NCBI RefSeq assembly: GCF_900129685.1
Contig: NZ_FQWM01000001.1
Span: 713,049 to 777,048, forward strand
Source of the DNA: Cognatishimia maritima
GTDB taxonomy: Bacteria > Pseudomonadota > Alphaproteobacteria > Rhodobacterales > Rhodobacteraceae
Length of the DNA stretch: 64,000 nt
Direction of reading: 5' to 3'
Made by a program: the position numbers and the translations under genes. Below the pieces are notes generated by a model. That model was not told the origin of the DNA, made no database searches, and saw only the letters and a list, made by a program, of their open reading frames with translations. This document shows positions 23,693-34,214 of this stretch, in pieces (positions within the stretch are counted from its first letter, which is position 1; each line of letters starts with the position of its first letter).

Positions 23693-26140
23693 ATGAGGTC
23701 CCTTCCAGACGCATTTGAAAATTGGTTCCGCCAAAAGGGCTGGCAGGTTCACGATCATCAATTGCAGATGCTAAAGCGATCCCAGGACTCGGCGCTTTTG
23801 TTGATTGCGCCGACCGGTGGCGGAAAAACCCTAGCGGGGTTTCTCCCCACATTGGTGGACTTGGCTGAGAACCCGCACGACGGGCTGCACACGCTCTATG
23901 TCTCTCCGCTTAAGGCTTTGGCAGCAGACATCAAACGCAACCTGCGCACGCCGGTCGACGAACTGGGGCTGGACATACGGATTGAGGACCGCACCGGAGA
24001 CACGTCGAATTTTCGCAAAAAACGCCAACGCGCCGACCCGCCGCATATTCTGCTGACGACGCCCGAAAGCCTTGTGCTGATGACCAGCTATGAGGATGCG
24101 GCGCGCACGTTTCGCGGCCTCAAACGCGTGGTCGTCGATGAAATCCACGCCTTGGCGGAAAGCAAGCGCGGTGATCAGCTGATGTTGGCCCTGGCCCGGT
24201 TGCAAAGCCTCTGTCCTGATCTGAAACGCGTCGGCTTGTCGGCTACTGTGGACCGCCCAGAAGACATCGCTGCGCTGCTGGCGCGCCATCCAGACCCTTG
24301 TGACATTCTGCAGGCAGACCCCGGCCCGGCGCCGGATATTGCCATGTTGGAAACCGAAGAGGCCCCGCCGTGGTCTGGCGGCGGCGCGGCCTATGCGATC
24401 CCGGCGGTTCTGGAAACCATCAATCAGCACCGCACCACTTTGATCTTTCATAACACCCGCGCGCAGGCCGAGATTTTCTTTCACAAGCTTTGGTTGGCCA
24501 ATGATGAAGGGCTCCCTATTGGTATTCACCACGGCAGCCTTGATCGGGAACAGCGCCAAAAGGTCGAAGCGGCCATGGTGCGCGGTGACCTGCGCGCGAT
24601 TGTCTGCACAGGCAGTCTTGATCTGGGCATCGATTGGGGGGATGTGGATCTGGTGGTGCAGATCGGCGCGCCCAAGAACGTCAAACGTTTGGTGCAGCGG
24701 ATAGGCCGCGCCAACCACCGCTACAATGCGCCGTCGAAGGCGCTGCTTGTGCCCGCGAACCGTTTTGAGGTGATCGAATGCCAAGCCGCGCTGGATGCGG
24801 TGTTGGAGCGAGACCTTGATGGCGACCCGTGCGGCGAGGGGCCATTGGACGTGCTCTGCCAACATATCTTGCTGCGGGCTGCCTCTGGTCCGTTTCTAGC
24901 CGATGAACTTTATGCCGAGATGTCTTCCGTTGGCGCGTTCGCTGATCTGACCCGCGCGACTTTTGAGGCCTGCCTCGATTTCTGCGCCACCGGTGGCTAT
25001 GCGCTGCGCGCCTATGATCAATGGCAGCGCCTTCAGCAGCGTCCCGATGGCGCGTGGCAGCTTCGTGACCCACGCACGGCCGCCAAAATCCGCATGAACG
25101 CAGGCACCATACAGGACGCCGACCTCCTGAAAGTGCGCATGAAACGTAGCCGCGGCGGCAAGCCCTTGGGCGAGGTCGAAGAGGCTTTCGCAGCTTCCCT
25201 TTTGCCCGGTGACACCTTTCTGATTGGCGGGCAAATCGTGAAATACGAAGGTCTGCGCGAGATGACGGTTGAGGTCAGCAAGGACTCTCGCAAAAAGCCC
25301 AGGGTGGCGGTCTTTGGTGGCACAAAATTTTCAACGTCAACGCAACTTTCGCACCGTATCCTGCGCTTGCTACAACAGCCGGAATGGCCGGACCTGCCAC
25401 AACACACTGTCGATTGGCTGACCTTGCAGCGTCAGGTCTCGCGCCTGCCAGAACCCGGGCGGCTCCTAATTGAGACTTTTCCGCATGACGGGCGGCAGCA
25501 CCTTTGTGTTTACGGCTTTGCGGGGCGCAACGCCCAGCAAACGCTTGGGTTGCTCCTGACCAAACGCATGGAAGACCTTGGGCTTGCGCCGCTTGGGTTT
25601 GTCTCAACCGACTACGCGACCTTGATCTGGGGGCTTGATCCGGTCACCGACGCCGCGCCGCTTTTGGATCGCAACGCGCTGCGGTCGGGGTTGGACGGCT
25701 GGCTTGCGGGCAACGCCCTGATGAAACGCACGTTTCGGGGTGTCGCGACTATTGCCGGGCTGATTGAGCGCAATATCAAAGGGCAACGCAAATCCGGGCG
25801 TCAGGCGACGTTTTCCAGCGACATCCTGTACGACACATTGCTGAAATATGACCCGGATCATCTGCTGATGAAAATCACGCGCACGCAGGCTATGCGCGGT
25901 CTGGTCGATTTCGAACGCATCGACGAGATGTTGGACCGCGTCGGCCCTCGCATTGATTTGCTGGCATTGGATCGGGTGACACCCTTTGCCGCGCCGCTTT
26001 TGCTGGAGGTCGGCAAGGTCTATGTCGGCGGCAGCGCCGAAGAGCGTTTGCTGGCCGAAGAAGAAGCTGCTTTGATGGCGGCGGCGGGGCTGACTGACCC
26101 CTTGCCTCAGACCACGAATAAGGCCACCAAGAGCGCATGA
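23693..26140 (+). CDS. Ligase-associated DEXH-box helicase (Lhr family)
   Basis: An 815-residue superfamily-2 helicase of the Lhr core type. It shows Walker A APTGGGKT (39-46), DEIH (149-152), SAT (183-185) and the second RecA domain with HHGSLDREQRQKVEAAM and QRIGRANHR, followed by the Lhr winged-helix and C-terminal domains. This branch is named after its usual neighbours: a DNA ligase, an exonuclease and the PdeM endonuclease, thought to act together in DNA damage repair. Here only pdeM follows, overlapping by 4 nt (ATGA). Confidence 0.92.
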   Translation: MRSLPDAFENWFRQKGWQVHDHQLQMLKRSQDSALLLIAPTGGGKTLAGFLPTLVDLAENPHDGLHTLYVSPLKALAADIKRNLRTPVDELGLDIRIEDRTGDTSNFRKKRQRADPPHILLTTPESLVLMTSYEDAARTFRGLKRVVVDEIHALAESKRGDQLMLALARLQSLCPDLKRVGLSATVDRPEDIAALLARHPDPCDILQADPGPAPDIAMLETEEAPPWSGGGAAYAIPAVLETINQHRTTLIFHNTRAQAEIFFHKLWLANDEGLPIGIHHGSLDREQRQKVEAAMVRGDLRAIVCTGSLDLGIDWGDVDLVVQIGAPKNVKRLVQRIGRANHRYNAPSKALLVPANRFEVIECQAALDAVLERDLDGDPCGEGPLDVLCQHILLRAASGPFLADELYAEMSSVGAFADLTRATFEACLDFCATGGYALRAYDQWQRLQQRPDGAWQLRDPRTAAKIRMNAGTIQDADLLKVRMKRSRGGKPLGEVEEAFAASLLPGDTFLIGGQIVKYEGLREMTVEVSKDSRKKPRVAVFGGTKFSTSTQLSHRILRLLQQPEWPDLPQHTVDWLTLQRQVSRLPEPGRLLIETFPHDGRQHLCVYGFAGRNAQQTLGLLLTKRMEDLGLAPLGFVSTDYATLIWGLDPVTDAAPLLDRNALRSGLDGWLAGNALMKRTFRGVATIAGLIERNIKGQRKSGRQATFSSDILYDTLLKYDPDHLLMKITRTQAMRGLVDFERIDEMLDRVGPRIDLLALDRVTPFAAPLLLEVGKVYVGGSAEERLLAEEEAALMAAAGLTDPLPQTTNKATKSA

Positions 26141-26811
26141 AATCCGTGGAATTCACACTGGCCGGTGCACAGCTGACGGCGCTTGGGTCTGGCGCGCTTT
26201 GGTGGCGCGCGCAAGACCTGTTGTGCGTCTCTGACCTCCACTTAGGAAAATCAGAGCGCATTTTGCGTCGAGGCGGCACTGCCCTGCCCCCCTATGATAC
26301 GCGCGACACGCTGATCCGCTTGGAACAGGACCTGCGGCTCACCAATGCAAAAACGGTTGTTTGCCTTGGCGACAGCTTTGACGACCTTGCGGTTCTGGAC
26401 GCCCTGCCCGACAGCGAAAGCGATTGGATCAATCGGTTGCAGGCCGGGCGGCGTTGGGTCTGGATCGAAGGCAACCACGATCCCGGCCCGGTTGACCTGC
26501 CGGGCAGCCACCTTGCGGAACTACCATTGCCGCCCCTGACATTTCGGCACATCGCCGAACCCGGACAAAGCGGCGAGATTTCGGGGCACTATCACCCAAA
26601 GGTGCTACTCCAGACGCGGCTGCGCGGGATATCCCGCCCGGCCTTTCTGTTTGATTCAGATCGGGTGATCATGCCCGCCTATGGCACCTATACCGGCGGC
26701 TTGCGCAGTTCGGATGAGGTGCTGCAAAGCCTCTTGCGCCCAGAGGCGCGGGCCATAGTCACCGGCCAGACACCGCGCATGGTTGCGCTTCCGCGTCCGA
26801 AACGGGGCTAA
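26137..26811 (+). CDS. pdeM: Ligase-associated endonuclease PdeM (metallophosphoesterase)
   Basis: A 224-residue calcineurin-like phosphoesterase. The metal ligands are in order: SDLHLGK (33-35), GDSFDD (78-79), GNHD (112-115), GHYHP (150-153), then a terminal YGTYTGG. It is translationally coupled to the Lhr-type helicase. Its last 53 nt overlap the 3' end of the convergent LytTR gene. The role in DNA damage response is from the family's conserved association. Confidence 0.9.
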   Translation: MKSVEFTLAGAQLTALGSGALWWRAQDLLCVSDLHLGKSERILRRGGTALPPYDTRDTLIRLEQDLRLTNAKTVVCLGDSFDDLAVLDALPDSESDWINRLQAGRRWVWIEGNHDPGPVDLPGSHLAELPLPPLTFRHIAEPGQSGEISGHYHPKVLLQTRLRGISRPAFLFDSDRVIMPAYGTYTGGLRSSDEVLQSLLRPEARAIVTGQTPRMVALPRPKRG

Positions 26812-27595
26812 GGTTCATGTCTTCGAGTGTGGATCGGTAGTTGCGGCTGACTGGCACATGGTCGCCGTTCTTTAGGACAACAAAGGCCTTGGACCCTTCT
26901 GTCCGCAGCCCCTGCATCGCGGCGCAGGCAACCCAATGAGAGCGATGCACCATTGCGCCCGCCACGTCGTCCATTTCGGCCACCGCGTCCCGCATCCGCA
27001 TGCGCAGCACATGTTCACCTGTATCGGCCATAACGTGCACAAAGTGGTCATTGGCAGAAAGGCGCAGAACCTCATGATGGTGCCCATCTGGCAGACGGCT
27101 GATCAAACGTGGGACCATGGGTTGCTCTGCTGGCGAAGGCACCTGCGGCGCTTGTTCCTCAATCTCAGACTGAACGCTTGATGAGATTGCTTCAGACAGC
27201 ATGGCCCGGGCAGCGATCACCGCGAAAAAGACAAAACCGACCCAGACAAGCAGGTTGGCAAAGGTCACGGCTTCGGGACGTTCTGGATGGAACAAGCGCG
27301 CTAATAGGTAGACATCCGTGGCAATCAGAACGGTCCCGACGATGCCGAATATAAACTTACCCTGCAGGTCATGACGGTCGCCTATGACGATGCGGCACAA
27401 CGCTTGCGCGACGTAACCTAGGATAATCGATGTGGTTGTGATCGTTGTCCAATAAAAGAAACGTTCCGCCAATGACATTGTTGCGAAGGTTCCAAAGGGA
27501 CCTGCCAAAGTGCTCCCTGCGGTTGCGATGCACCAAATCGTCAGGGTCAGCTTGGAAAACAGCGTCTTGAAAGTGTCTTTAACAGTTTCCGTCAT
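26759..27595 (-). CDS. Membrane-bound LytTR-domain regulator
   Basis: The product has four hydrophobic helices (about 15-35, 45-65, 78-96, 108-128) and a C-terminal LytTR DNA-binding domain (about 175-262: HHEVLRLSANDHFVHVMADTGEHVLRMRMRDAVAEM, then MVHRSHWVA). It is a one-component, membrane-anchored regulator, as found in other alphaproteobacteria. ATG 27595 with AAGG close upstream is chosen; ATG 27640 and 27634 in frame are alternatives. The 3' end overlaps pdeM antisense. Its targets and signal are unknown. Confidence 0.82.
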   Translation of the reverse strand: MTETVKDTFKTLFSKLTLTIWCIATAGSTLAGPFGTFATMSLAERFFYWTTITTTSIILGYVAQALCRIVIGDRHDLQGKFIFGIVGTVLIATDVYLLARLFHPERPEAVTFANLLVWVGFVFFAVIAARAMLSEAISSSVQSEIEEQAPQVPSPAEQPMVPRLISRLPDGHHHEVLRLSANDHFVHVMADTGEHVLRMRMRDAVAEMDDVAGAMVHRSHWVACAAMQGLRTEGSKAFVVLKNGDHVPVSRNYRSTLEDMNLSPVSDAEAQPCAVSGR

Positions 27596-27727
27596 GTGCC
27601 TTGTCGTTCGGTCCTTTCGCATATGGCATCTCATACTCAATTAGGTCTCAATTTGCTATGTCTTATACAACATTGATTTCTACGCGTTTTGGCGGTCCGC
27701 GTCGCGGGCCGAGGCCTGAAAAGAAAC

Positions 27728-27755
27728 AAAAAAACGCCGGTGAGGTTCACCGGCG
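27728..27755 (-). terminator. Terminator of folD
   Basis: The minus strand reads CGCCGGTGA-ACC-TCACCGGCG followed by seven T, 26 nt after the folD stop. Confidence 0.92.
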
Positions 27756-27781
27756 CTTTTAAAAGCAATCTGGGCTGTTGT

Positions 27782-28672
27782 TTAGGCCGTCAGACCTTCG
27801 GGCTCTGCCAAACCATTTGCGCGGCAGCAGGCCGTCACTGTGTTTGCCAGCAGGCAGGCGATGGTCATTGGGCCGACGCCGCCTGGAACCGGGGTGATTG
27901 CGCCCGCGCGTTCGGCACAGGACGCGAAGTCAACATCGCCAACCAGTTTGTTCTTGCCGTCGCGTTCGATGCGGTTGATGCCCACGTCGATCACGGTCGC
28001 GCCTTCTTTGATCCAGTCGCCCGGCACCATTTCAGGGCGGCCAACAGCGGCGACAACGATATCAGCGCGGCGCACAACCTCTGGCAGGTCCTTGGTGCGG
28101 GAATGCGCGATGGTCACGGTGCAGCTGTCACCCAGCAGCAACTGCGCCATGGGCTTGCCCACGATATTGGAACGGCCAATGACAACCGCGTCCATGCCCG
28201 AAAGGGAACCGTGGTAGTCGCGCAGCATCATCAAACAGCCCAGCGGCGTGCAAGGCACCATGGATTTCTGACCTGTGCCCAGAAGACCCACGTTGGAAAT
28301 GTGGAAACCGTCGACGTCCTTTTCAGGCGCGATGGAGTTGATGATCAGGTCTTCGTTCAAATGGCCCGGCAAGGGCAATTGCACCAAAATACCATGCACG
28401 TTTGGATCGTTGTTCAACTGATCCACAACCGCCAGCAGGTCCGCCTCGGATGTGGCGGCGTCCAGCTTGTGTTCATAGCTGTTCATGCCCACTTCAACGG
28501 TCTGCTTACCCTTGGAGCGCACATAAACCTGAGACGCCGGGTCCTCGCCCACCAGAACGACCGCCAGACCAGGGGTGATGCCGTGTTCTTCTTTCAAGCG
28601 CGCCACATGGCCCGCGACCTTTTCGCGAACGGTTGCCGCAAAGGCCTTACCGTCGATGATGTTTGCCGCCAT
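27782..28672 (-). CDS. folD: Methylenetetrahydrofolate dehydrogenase/cyclohydrolase FolD
   Basis: A 296-residue bifunctional enzyme interconverting 5,10-methylene-, 5,10-methenyl- and 10-formyl-tetrahydrofolate. ATG 28672 is chosen because AGGAG lies 6 nt upstream and MAANIIDGK is the normal N-terminus. Tyr50 and Lys54 (YVRSKGK) are catalytic, and GRSNIVGKP and [10 protein letters not shown] are the family signatures. It is downstream of a chorismate mutase gene and fhs, which makes 10-formyl-tetrahydrofolate, so the cluster links formate to the folate pool. Confidence 0.96.
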   Translation of the reverse strand: MAANIIDGKAFAATVREKVAGHVARLKEEHGITPGLAVVLVGEDPASQVYVRSKGKQTVEVGMNSYEHKLDAATSEADLLAVVDQLNNDPNVHGILVQLPLPGHLNEDLIINSIAPEKDVDGFHISNVGLLGTGQKSMVPCTPLGCLMMLRDYHGSLSGMDAVVIGRSNIVGKPMAQLLLGDSCTVTIAHSRTKDLPEVVRRADIVVAAVGRPEMVPGDWIKEGATVIDVGINRIERDGKNKLVGDVDFASCAERAGAITPVPGGVGPMTIACLLANTVTACCRANGLAEPEGLTA

Positions 28673-28704
28673 TTTCGTCTCCTGCGATTCTTTTGGGGTC
28701 AGCG

Positions 28705-29010
28705 TCATTTGCGCGCCAGACCAACCTCTTCTCGGTCAATCGACCAATCAATCAACTGTCGCCAAAGCCGTTCGATCAGGTCCGGGTCAAGCCCCGTCGC
28801 CTCCGCGGCTTGGCGTGCATTGTGGACCACCTCTTCGACGCGCTCAGGAATGCGGGCTGGCCAGCCATTTCCCTGCTTCAATTCGGTCGCCCGATCTATG
28901 AACGCTGCCCTTAAAGTCAAAAGGTCCACAAGCTGCCTGTCCAATGTATCGATCCCTTCGCGGACCTCTGCCATTGTGCTGCATTCTTGTGGGTTTTTTG
29001 CGACGCTCAT
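28705..29010 (-). CDS. Chorismate mutase (AroQ class)
   Basis: A 101-residue all-helical AroQ-type chorismate mutase converting chorismate to prephenate. The pattern [21 protein letters not shown], with the catalytic Arg of helix 1 and the later [21 protein letters not shown] and [12 protein letters not shown], fits the family. It stands alone rather than fused to prephenate dehydratase, between fhs and folD with short gaps, so it is probably co-transcribed with them. That placement is unusual for an aromatic biosynthesis gene. Confidence 0.85.
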   Translation of the reverse strand: MSVAKNPQECSTMAEVREGIDTLDRQLVDLLTLRAAFIDRATELKQGNGWPARIPERVEEVVHNARQAAEATGLDPDLIERLWRQLIDWSIDREEVGLARK

Positions 29011-29063
29011 CTTGATCTCCTGCGGCCCGAAAGCTCTCGGACCGCAGTAGCTTTTCTGGTGGC

Positions 29064-30740
29064 TTAGAACAAGCCTTCGATCTGACCTTCTGCGTTCAGA
29101 CGGATCGATTCCGACGCAGGAACACGTGGCAGACCTGGCATGGTCATGATCTCACCGCAGACAACCACGATGAAGCCTGCACCGGCGGAAAGGCGGACTT
29201 CACGCACTGGAACAGAGTGGCCAGTCGGCGCACCGCGCAGGTTTGGATCGGTGGAGAAGCTGTATTGGGTTTTCGCCATACAGACTGGCAGGTTGCCGTA
29301 GCCAGCTTCTTCCCATTCTTTCAGCTGATTGCGGATCTTCTTGTCGGCCAGAACCTCGTCGGCGCGGTAGATGCGCTTGGCGATGGTTTCGACTTTCTCA
29401 AAGAGCGGCATATCGTCTGGATAGATCGGCGCGAAAGATGCCGCGCCGGAATCCGCCAGTTCCACAACTTTTTCCGCCAGAGGTGCAGAACCTTCAGAGC
29501 CCAGCTCCCAGTGGCGGGACAGAATGGCTTCGACACCGTGTGTTGCACAGTAGTCTTTAACAGCTTGTACTTCTGCATCTGTGTCTGTCACGAAGTGGTT
29601 GATCGCAACCACAACAGGCACGCCGAAGGACTTCACGTTTTCGATGTGGCGACCAAGGTTCGCGCAACCGTTTTTCACGGCATCAACGTTTTCTGCACCC
29701 AAGTCAGCTTTGGCAATGCCACCGTTCATCTTCATCGCGCGTACAGTCGCAACCAGAACAACCGCGGATGGTGCGATGCCTGCTTTGCGGCATTTGATGT
29801 TCATGAACTTCTCGGCACCAAGGTCAGCACCAAAGCCCGCTTCGGTCACAACGTAGTCTGCCACTTTCAACGCAGTCTTTGTCGCGATGACAGAGTTACA
29901 GCCGTGCGCGATGTTCGCGAATGGGCCGCCGTGTACGAAGGCTGGGTTGTTTTCCAGAGTTTGCACCAAGTTTGGCTGCATCGCGTCTTTCAGCAGAACG
30001 GTCATAGCGCCTTCGGCTTTGATGTCGCGGCAGTAAACCGGGGTTTTGTCGCGGCGGTAGGCAACGATGATGTCGCCCAGACGCTTTTCAAGGTCTTGCA
30101 AATCGTTTGCCAGGCAAAGGATCGCCATAACTTCGGACGCCACAGTGATGTCAAAGCCGGTTTCGCGTGGGAAGCCGTTGGATACGCCGCCAAGGGAGGC
30201 TGTGATCTGACGCAAGGCGCGGTCGTTCATGTCGACCACACGACGCCATGCAACGCGGCGGATGTCGATTTCCTGCTCGTTGCCCCAGTAGATGTGGTTG
30301 TCGATCATCGCAGACAGAAGTGAGTGCGCAGAGGTGATCGCGTGGAAGTCACCTGTGAAGTGCAGGTTCATCTCTTCCATTGGCACAACCTGTGCCATGC
30401 CGCCCCCGGCTGCGCCGCCCTTCATGCCGAAGTTCGGGCCGAGGGACGCTTCGCGAATACAGATCATCGCGTTTTTGCCGATGCGGTTCAAACCGTCACC
30501 CAGACCAACAGTGGTGGTGGTCTTACCTTCACCCGCAGGCGTTGGGTTGATCGCGGTCACGAGGATCAGCTTGCCATCTTCTTTGTCTTTAACAGAGTTG
30601 ATGAAGTCTTGGCTGACCTTCGCCTTGTCGTGGCCGTAGGGCAGCAGGTCATCATTTGAGATGCCGATCTTTGCGCCGATCTCTTGGATCGGCAGCTTGT
30701 TTGCCTCGCGGGCAATTTCAATGTCAGATTTATAGGCCAT
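29064..30740 (-). CDS. fhs: Formate-tetrahydrofolate ligase
   Basis: A 558-residue enzyme that makes 10-formyl-tetrahydrofolate from formate, tetrahydrofolate and ATP. The P-loop is [15 protein letters not shown] (67-80), and [24 protein letters not shown] is the family signature. AAGGAG precedes the start by about 10 nt. Length matches the family. With folD downstream it supports C1 assimilation or oxidation, a common trait of marine roseobacters growing on methylated compounds. Confidence 0.96.
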   Translation of the reverse strand: MAYKSDIEIAREANKLPIQEIGAKIGISNDDLLPYGHDKAKVSQDFINSVKDKEDGKLILVTAINPTPAGEGKTTTTVGLGDGLNRIGKNAMICIREASLGPNFGMKGGAAGGGMAQVVPMEEMNLHFTGDFHAITSAHSLLSAMIDNHIYWGNEQEIDIRRVAWRRVVDMNDRALRQITASLGGVSNGFPRETGFDITVASEVMAILCLANDLQDLEKRLGDIIVAYRRDKTPVYCRDIKAEGAMTVLLKDAMQPNLVQTLENNPAFVHGGPFANIAHGCNSVIATKTALKVADYVVTEAGFGADLGAEKFMNIKCRKAGIAPSAVVLVATVRAMKMNGGIAKADLGAENVDAVKNGCANLGRHIENVKSFGVPVVVAINHFVTDTDAEVQAVKDYCATHGVEAILSRHWELGSEGSAPLAEKVVELADSGAASFAPIYPDDMPLFEKVETIAKRIYRADEVLADKKIRNQLKEWEEAGYGNLPVCMAKTQYSFSTDPNLRGAPTGHSVPVREVRLSAGAGFIVVVCGEIMTMPGLPRVPASESIRLNAEGQIEGLF

Positions 30741-30912
30741 AACCGCATTACTCCTTCGGTGCGCCGAAACTTAGCCAAGGATTACCCTGCGATTCCACCC
30801 GACCTAGTCGCAAATCCGACATTTCGCGCTGAACTTGCGTCTCCGATAATCTCCGATGACGCGCATTGGAAACTTCTGGAAAGCCAATGAGCGCTGGAAA
30901 ATCCTTAAATGA

Positions 30913-30942
30913 GAAAACCCCGGCGCAGGATGTCGCCGGGGT
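30913..30942 (-). terminator. Terminator of ftsH
   Basis: The minus strand reads ACCCCGGCG-ACATCCTG-CGCCGGGGT followed by TTTT, 25 nt after the ftsH stop. Confidence 0.85.
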
Positions 30943-30966
30943 CTTGGAAGTGTCGCTTTTTACGCA

Positions 30967-32880
30967 TCAGGAGGTTGGTTCAGGTTCCATCCCACCATCA
31001 GATTTTCCGCGAGGCTTGGTTTTTGGGATCGCGGTCAAAGACGGTTTGTCCTCTTTTTCCGGCGCACCGTCGTCATCGTCACCCGCCTGCGGAGGTTCGC
31101 CACGCATAACGCGTTTGATCTCTTCTCCGGTGAGGGTTTCATATTCCAACAGCCCCTGCGCAAGGCGTTCCCATTCGTCCTTGTGATCCGTCAAAATCTG
31201 CACCGCACGTTCGTATCCAGTTTGGATGAAGCGCTTCACTTCTTCTTCGATCAGGACTTTGGTGTCCGCTGAAACCGAGAACCCACCGGTGTTGCCCTGA
31301 TATCCCTCGTGGGCCTCGGCGTAGTCGATATTGCCGACTTTGTCCGACATGCCCCAACGCATCACCATCGCGCGCGCCAATTGGCTGGCTTGTTGGATGT
31401 CACCGGCTGGGCCGTTTGACACGTGGTCTTCGCCATATTTAAGGATTTCCGCAGCTTTGCCAGCCATGGTCATCGCGAGCTTTTGTTCGCACTCATCACG
31501 GTGCCAGTTCAGACGGTCCATTTCAGGCAGCGAAACAACCATACCCAAGGCACCACCGCGTGGAATGATTGTGGCCTTATAGACCGGATCACATTCTGGC
31601 AGCTTCAAGCCAACCACAGCGTGGCCCGCCTCGTGGTAAGCCGTCTTTTCCTTCTGGTCCTGCGTCAGCACCATAGAGCGACGTTCGGCCCCCATCATCA
31701 CCTTGTCTTTGGCGGATTCAAAATCCTCCATCGTGACAAACCGGCGTCCCACGCGGGCGGCCATCAGCGCGGCCTCGTTCACAAGGTTCGCAAGGTCAGC
31801 ACCAGAGAAGCCCGGCGTGCCGCGCGCGATAATGCGCAGGTCAACATCTGGCCCCAACGGTGTCTTGCGTGCGTGCACGGCGAGGATTTTCTCGCGGCCT
31901 TTGATGTCAGGGTTGCCAACCGTCACATTGCGATCAAAGCGGCCCGGACGCAGCAGCGCTGGGTCGAGCACGTCTTTACGGTTGGTGGCCGCAAGGATGA
32001 TCACACCTTCGTTGGCTTCAAAGCCGTCCATCTCAACCAGCAATTGGTTCAGCGTTTGCTCACGTTCGTCGTTGCCACCGCCGTAGCCTGCACCACGGTG
32101 ACGACCGACGGCGTCGATTTCATCGATAAAGACGATACAAGGCGCGTTCTTTTTGGCTTGTTCGAACATGTCGCGGACACGGGACGCACCCACACCAACA
32201 AACATTTCAACAAAGTCAGAACCAGAAATTGTGAAGAACGGCACACCTGCTTCGCCCGCAATGGCACGCGCCAGCAAGGTTTTACCAGTCCCCGGAGGGC
32301 CCACCAGCAGCGCACCCTTCGGGATTTTGCCGCCGAGGCGAGAGAACTTCTGCGGGTTGCGCAGGAATTCGACAATCTCTTCCAGCTCTTCCTTGGCTTC
32401 ATCGATGCCGGCCACGTCATCAAAAGTCACGCGGCCATGCTTTTCGGTCAGCATCTTGGCTTTGGATTTGCCAAAGCCCATCGCGCCGCCTTTGCCGCCG
32501 CCCTGCATGCGGTTCATAAAGTAGATCCACACACCGATCAGCAGCAGGAAGGGCAGAAGGGACAGGATAAAGGCCTGTAGGCCAGACTGTTCCTGTGATT
32601 TCGCCTGAACGTTCACGTCGTTTGCCAACAGAAGGTCAGTCACACGCGCATCCTCAGGGGCGATGGTGACATAGTCATTGCCATCTGATCCACGATAGAT
32701 CACCTGCTCTCCGTCCAAGGTCACATTGGTGACGGTGCCATCTTCGACGGCAGTTACGAAGTCAGAATATGGAATATCGCGGTTCTGTAGTGCGCTGTTG
32801 TTGCCGCTGAACAGATTGAACAGAGCCAAAATCAGCACAATGAGCACAACCCAAAATGCTATATTGCGTGCGTTGCCCAA
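30967..32880 (-). CDS. ftsH: ATP-dependent zinc metalloprotease FtsH
   Basis: A membrane-anchored AAA+ protease that degrades misfolded membrane proteins and regulators. The TTG start at 32880 is preceded by AGGAG at 7 nt and gives [15 protein letters not shown], the usual N-terminus, so it is preferred over the frame opening at 32901. It has 637 residues: a first helix near 7-25, a periplasmic domain, a second helix near 102-122, Walker A GPPGTGKT (194-201), the second region of homology with RPGRFDR, and the zinc site HEAGH (416-420). It is last in the tol-pal-tilS-ftsH series. Confidence 0.95.
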   Translation of the reverse strand: MGNARNIAFWVVLIVLILALFNLFSGNNSALQNRDIPYSDFVTAVEDGTVTNVTLDGEQVIYRGSDGNDYVTIAPEDARVTDLLLANDVNVQAKSQEQSGLQAFILSLLPFLLLIGVWIYFMNRMQGGGKGGAMGFGKSKAKMLTEKHGRVTFDDVAGIDEAKEELEEIVEFLRNPQKFSRLGGKIPKGALLVGPPGTGKTLLARAIAGEAGVPFFTISGSDFVEMFVGVGASRVRDMFEQAKKNAPCIVFIDEIDAVGRHRGAGYGGGNDEREQTLNQLLVEMDGFEANEGVIILAATNRKDVLDPALLRPGRFDRNVTVGNPDIKGREKILAVHARKTPLGPDVDLRIIARGTPGFSGADLANLVNEAALMAARVGRRFVTMEDFESAKDKVMMGAERRSMVLTQDQKEKTAYHEAGHAVVGLKLPECDPVYKATIIPRGGALGMVVSLPEMDRLNWHRDECEQKLAMTMAGKAAEILKYGEDHVSNGPAGDIQQASQLARAMVMRWGMSDKVGNIDYAEAHEGYQGNTGGFSVSADTKVLIEEEVKRFIQTGYERAVQILTDHKDEWERLAQGLLEYETLTGEEIKRVMRGEPPQAGDDDDGAPEKEDKPSLTAIPKTKPRGKSDGGMEPEPTS

Positions 32881-32981
32881 GGCAAGTCTCCTCAAAGTCA
32901 ATTGCAGCCGGTCCTAGCACAGCTGTCATCTGTGATAAATAGACATCAATCCGGCAGGTTCAATGCGATAATGGCCACCAG

Positions 32982-34214
32982 TCAAAAGCAGTCCATGAAA
33001 TCTGGCGATTTCAGTTTGACCTGCCAATGTTCTGAACGGTCTGCAAGCGGCGCGGCGATCAATGTGTCGCCTTTCCAAACGCTGGGCGTCGCCATCAAGG
33101 ACTTGCGCGGCAAATCCGATTCCCGCCAGTTCTCCAGCCCGGCAAGGCTTGGCTCACCCAAAGCGCGCACCTGCATGCCCATCTCCCACGGGCCTTGCAG
33201 AACCCAGCGATCCCAGCCGGGGGAATGTTCGACCAGATCCCGCACGGCATTATATTCGCGTGTTAAGCGGATGCGCGTTTTTGTGACGGTCACAAGGCAA
33301 CCGCCCAACGCATAGTTTCGCGTCGCTTCGATCGCCTGATCAAGTTCCTGCAAGGACGACCGGCGCGGGGCGTACTCCGCTTGCGACACCCAATTGATGG
33401 CCGCCACCAACAAGCGTCTGCGTAGCTCATGCGGGGCCTCTAGATATATGTCCCGAGAGATCAGCAAGTCACCGTGGAACTGGATGGCGCCGCGTTCTGC
33501 AAGGGCTGTTGTGTCCCGCTCCAGCACATCGCGCGCATCGCGCAGATTGCGTGCTACGCGGGCAAGGCTTTGCGGCGTGATGCCCAGACCTTCGAGGTGC
33601 TCTAGCGTGCGACGCGCACGCACGCGCTGGAACATCTCGTTTTCATTACTGGGGTCTTCGCGCCAGTTGCGACGGTGTCGGGTCAGGAAGGCGCGCAGGT
33701 CTTCGCGTGACACAGTCAGTAAGGGGCGCAGAAACAACAGGCCGTCGCGGGAAAAGCGGCTGTCCATTTCGGCCAACCCATCGACACCCGCTTCACGACC
33801 CAGTCGGATCAGGAAATTTTCGGCAACGTCATCTTGGGTATGGCCCAACAGAACCGCATGCAATTTACGCCGCTTGGCCCATTCCAGCAACAAGCCATAG
33901 CGCGCACGGCGGGCATTGTCTTGCAGGTTGCCCTCGCCTTTCCAGCCGCGCCAGCGGGCGGTCGCGTGACGAATGTTTTGGCCCGCGCAGGCTTTTTGAA
34001 CGAACTCCGCCTCACTCGCAGAACCGCTGCGTAGCCCGTGGTCAACAGTAATGGCCTCTACCGTGTAGCGTTCGCCAAGCGCTGCCGCGAGATAAAGCAG
34101 CGCCATGGAATCACCGCCGCCGGAAACAGCCACGCCAATCCGAGTGGCACCGGCGCGTTTTACTTCGGTCTTGAGAATCGTAAGCAGGTCATTGTCTGAC
34201 CGTTCTAGCTGCAT
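32982..34214 (-). CDS. tilS: tRNA(Ile)-lysidine synthase TilS
   Basis: A 410-residue N-type ATP pyrophosphatase that converts cytidine 34 of the minor tRNA-Ile(CAU) to lysidine. The PP-loop reads SGGGDSMALL (31-40). ITVDHGLR and LLGHTQDDVAENFLIR are characteristic. The C-terminal half is less conserved, as usual. Its start overlaps the end of cpoB by 10 nt, giving tight coupling to the tol-pal operon. Confidence 0.93.
   Translation of the reverse strand: MQLERSDNDLLTILKTEVKRAGATRIGVAVSGGGDSMALLYLAAALGERYTVEAITVDHGLRSGSASEAEFVQKACAGQNIRHATARWRGWKGEGNLQDNARRARYGLLLEWAKRRKLHAVLLGHTQDDVAENFLIRLGREAGVDGLAEMDSRFSRDGLLFLRPLLTVSREDLRAFLTRHRRNWREDPSNENEMFQRVRARRTLEHLEGLGITPQSLARVARNLRDARDVLERDTTALAERGAIQFHGDLLISRDIYLEAPHELRRRLLVAAINWVSQAEYAPRRSSLQELDQAIEATRNYALGGCLVTVTKTRIRLTREYNAVRDLVEHSPGWDRWVLQGPWEMGMQVRALGEPSLAGLENWRESDLPRKSLMATPSVWKGDTLIAAPLADRSEHWQVKLKSPDFMDCF

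Noticed and set aside
27689..29050. A 453-codon plus-strand frame across folD and the chorismate mutase gene
   Set aside because: Both minus-strand genes are well supported by active-site motifs and ribosome binding sites; the plus frame has none.
29217..30323. A 368-codon frame antisense to fhs
   Set aside because: Shadow of a highly conserved enzyme gene, without recognisable domains.
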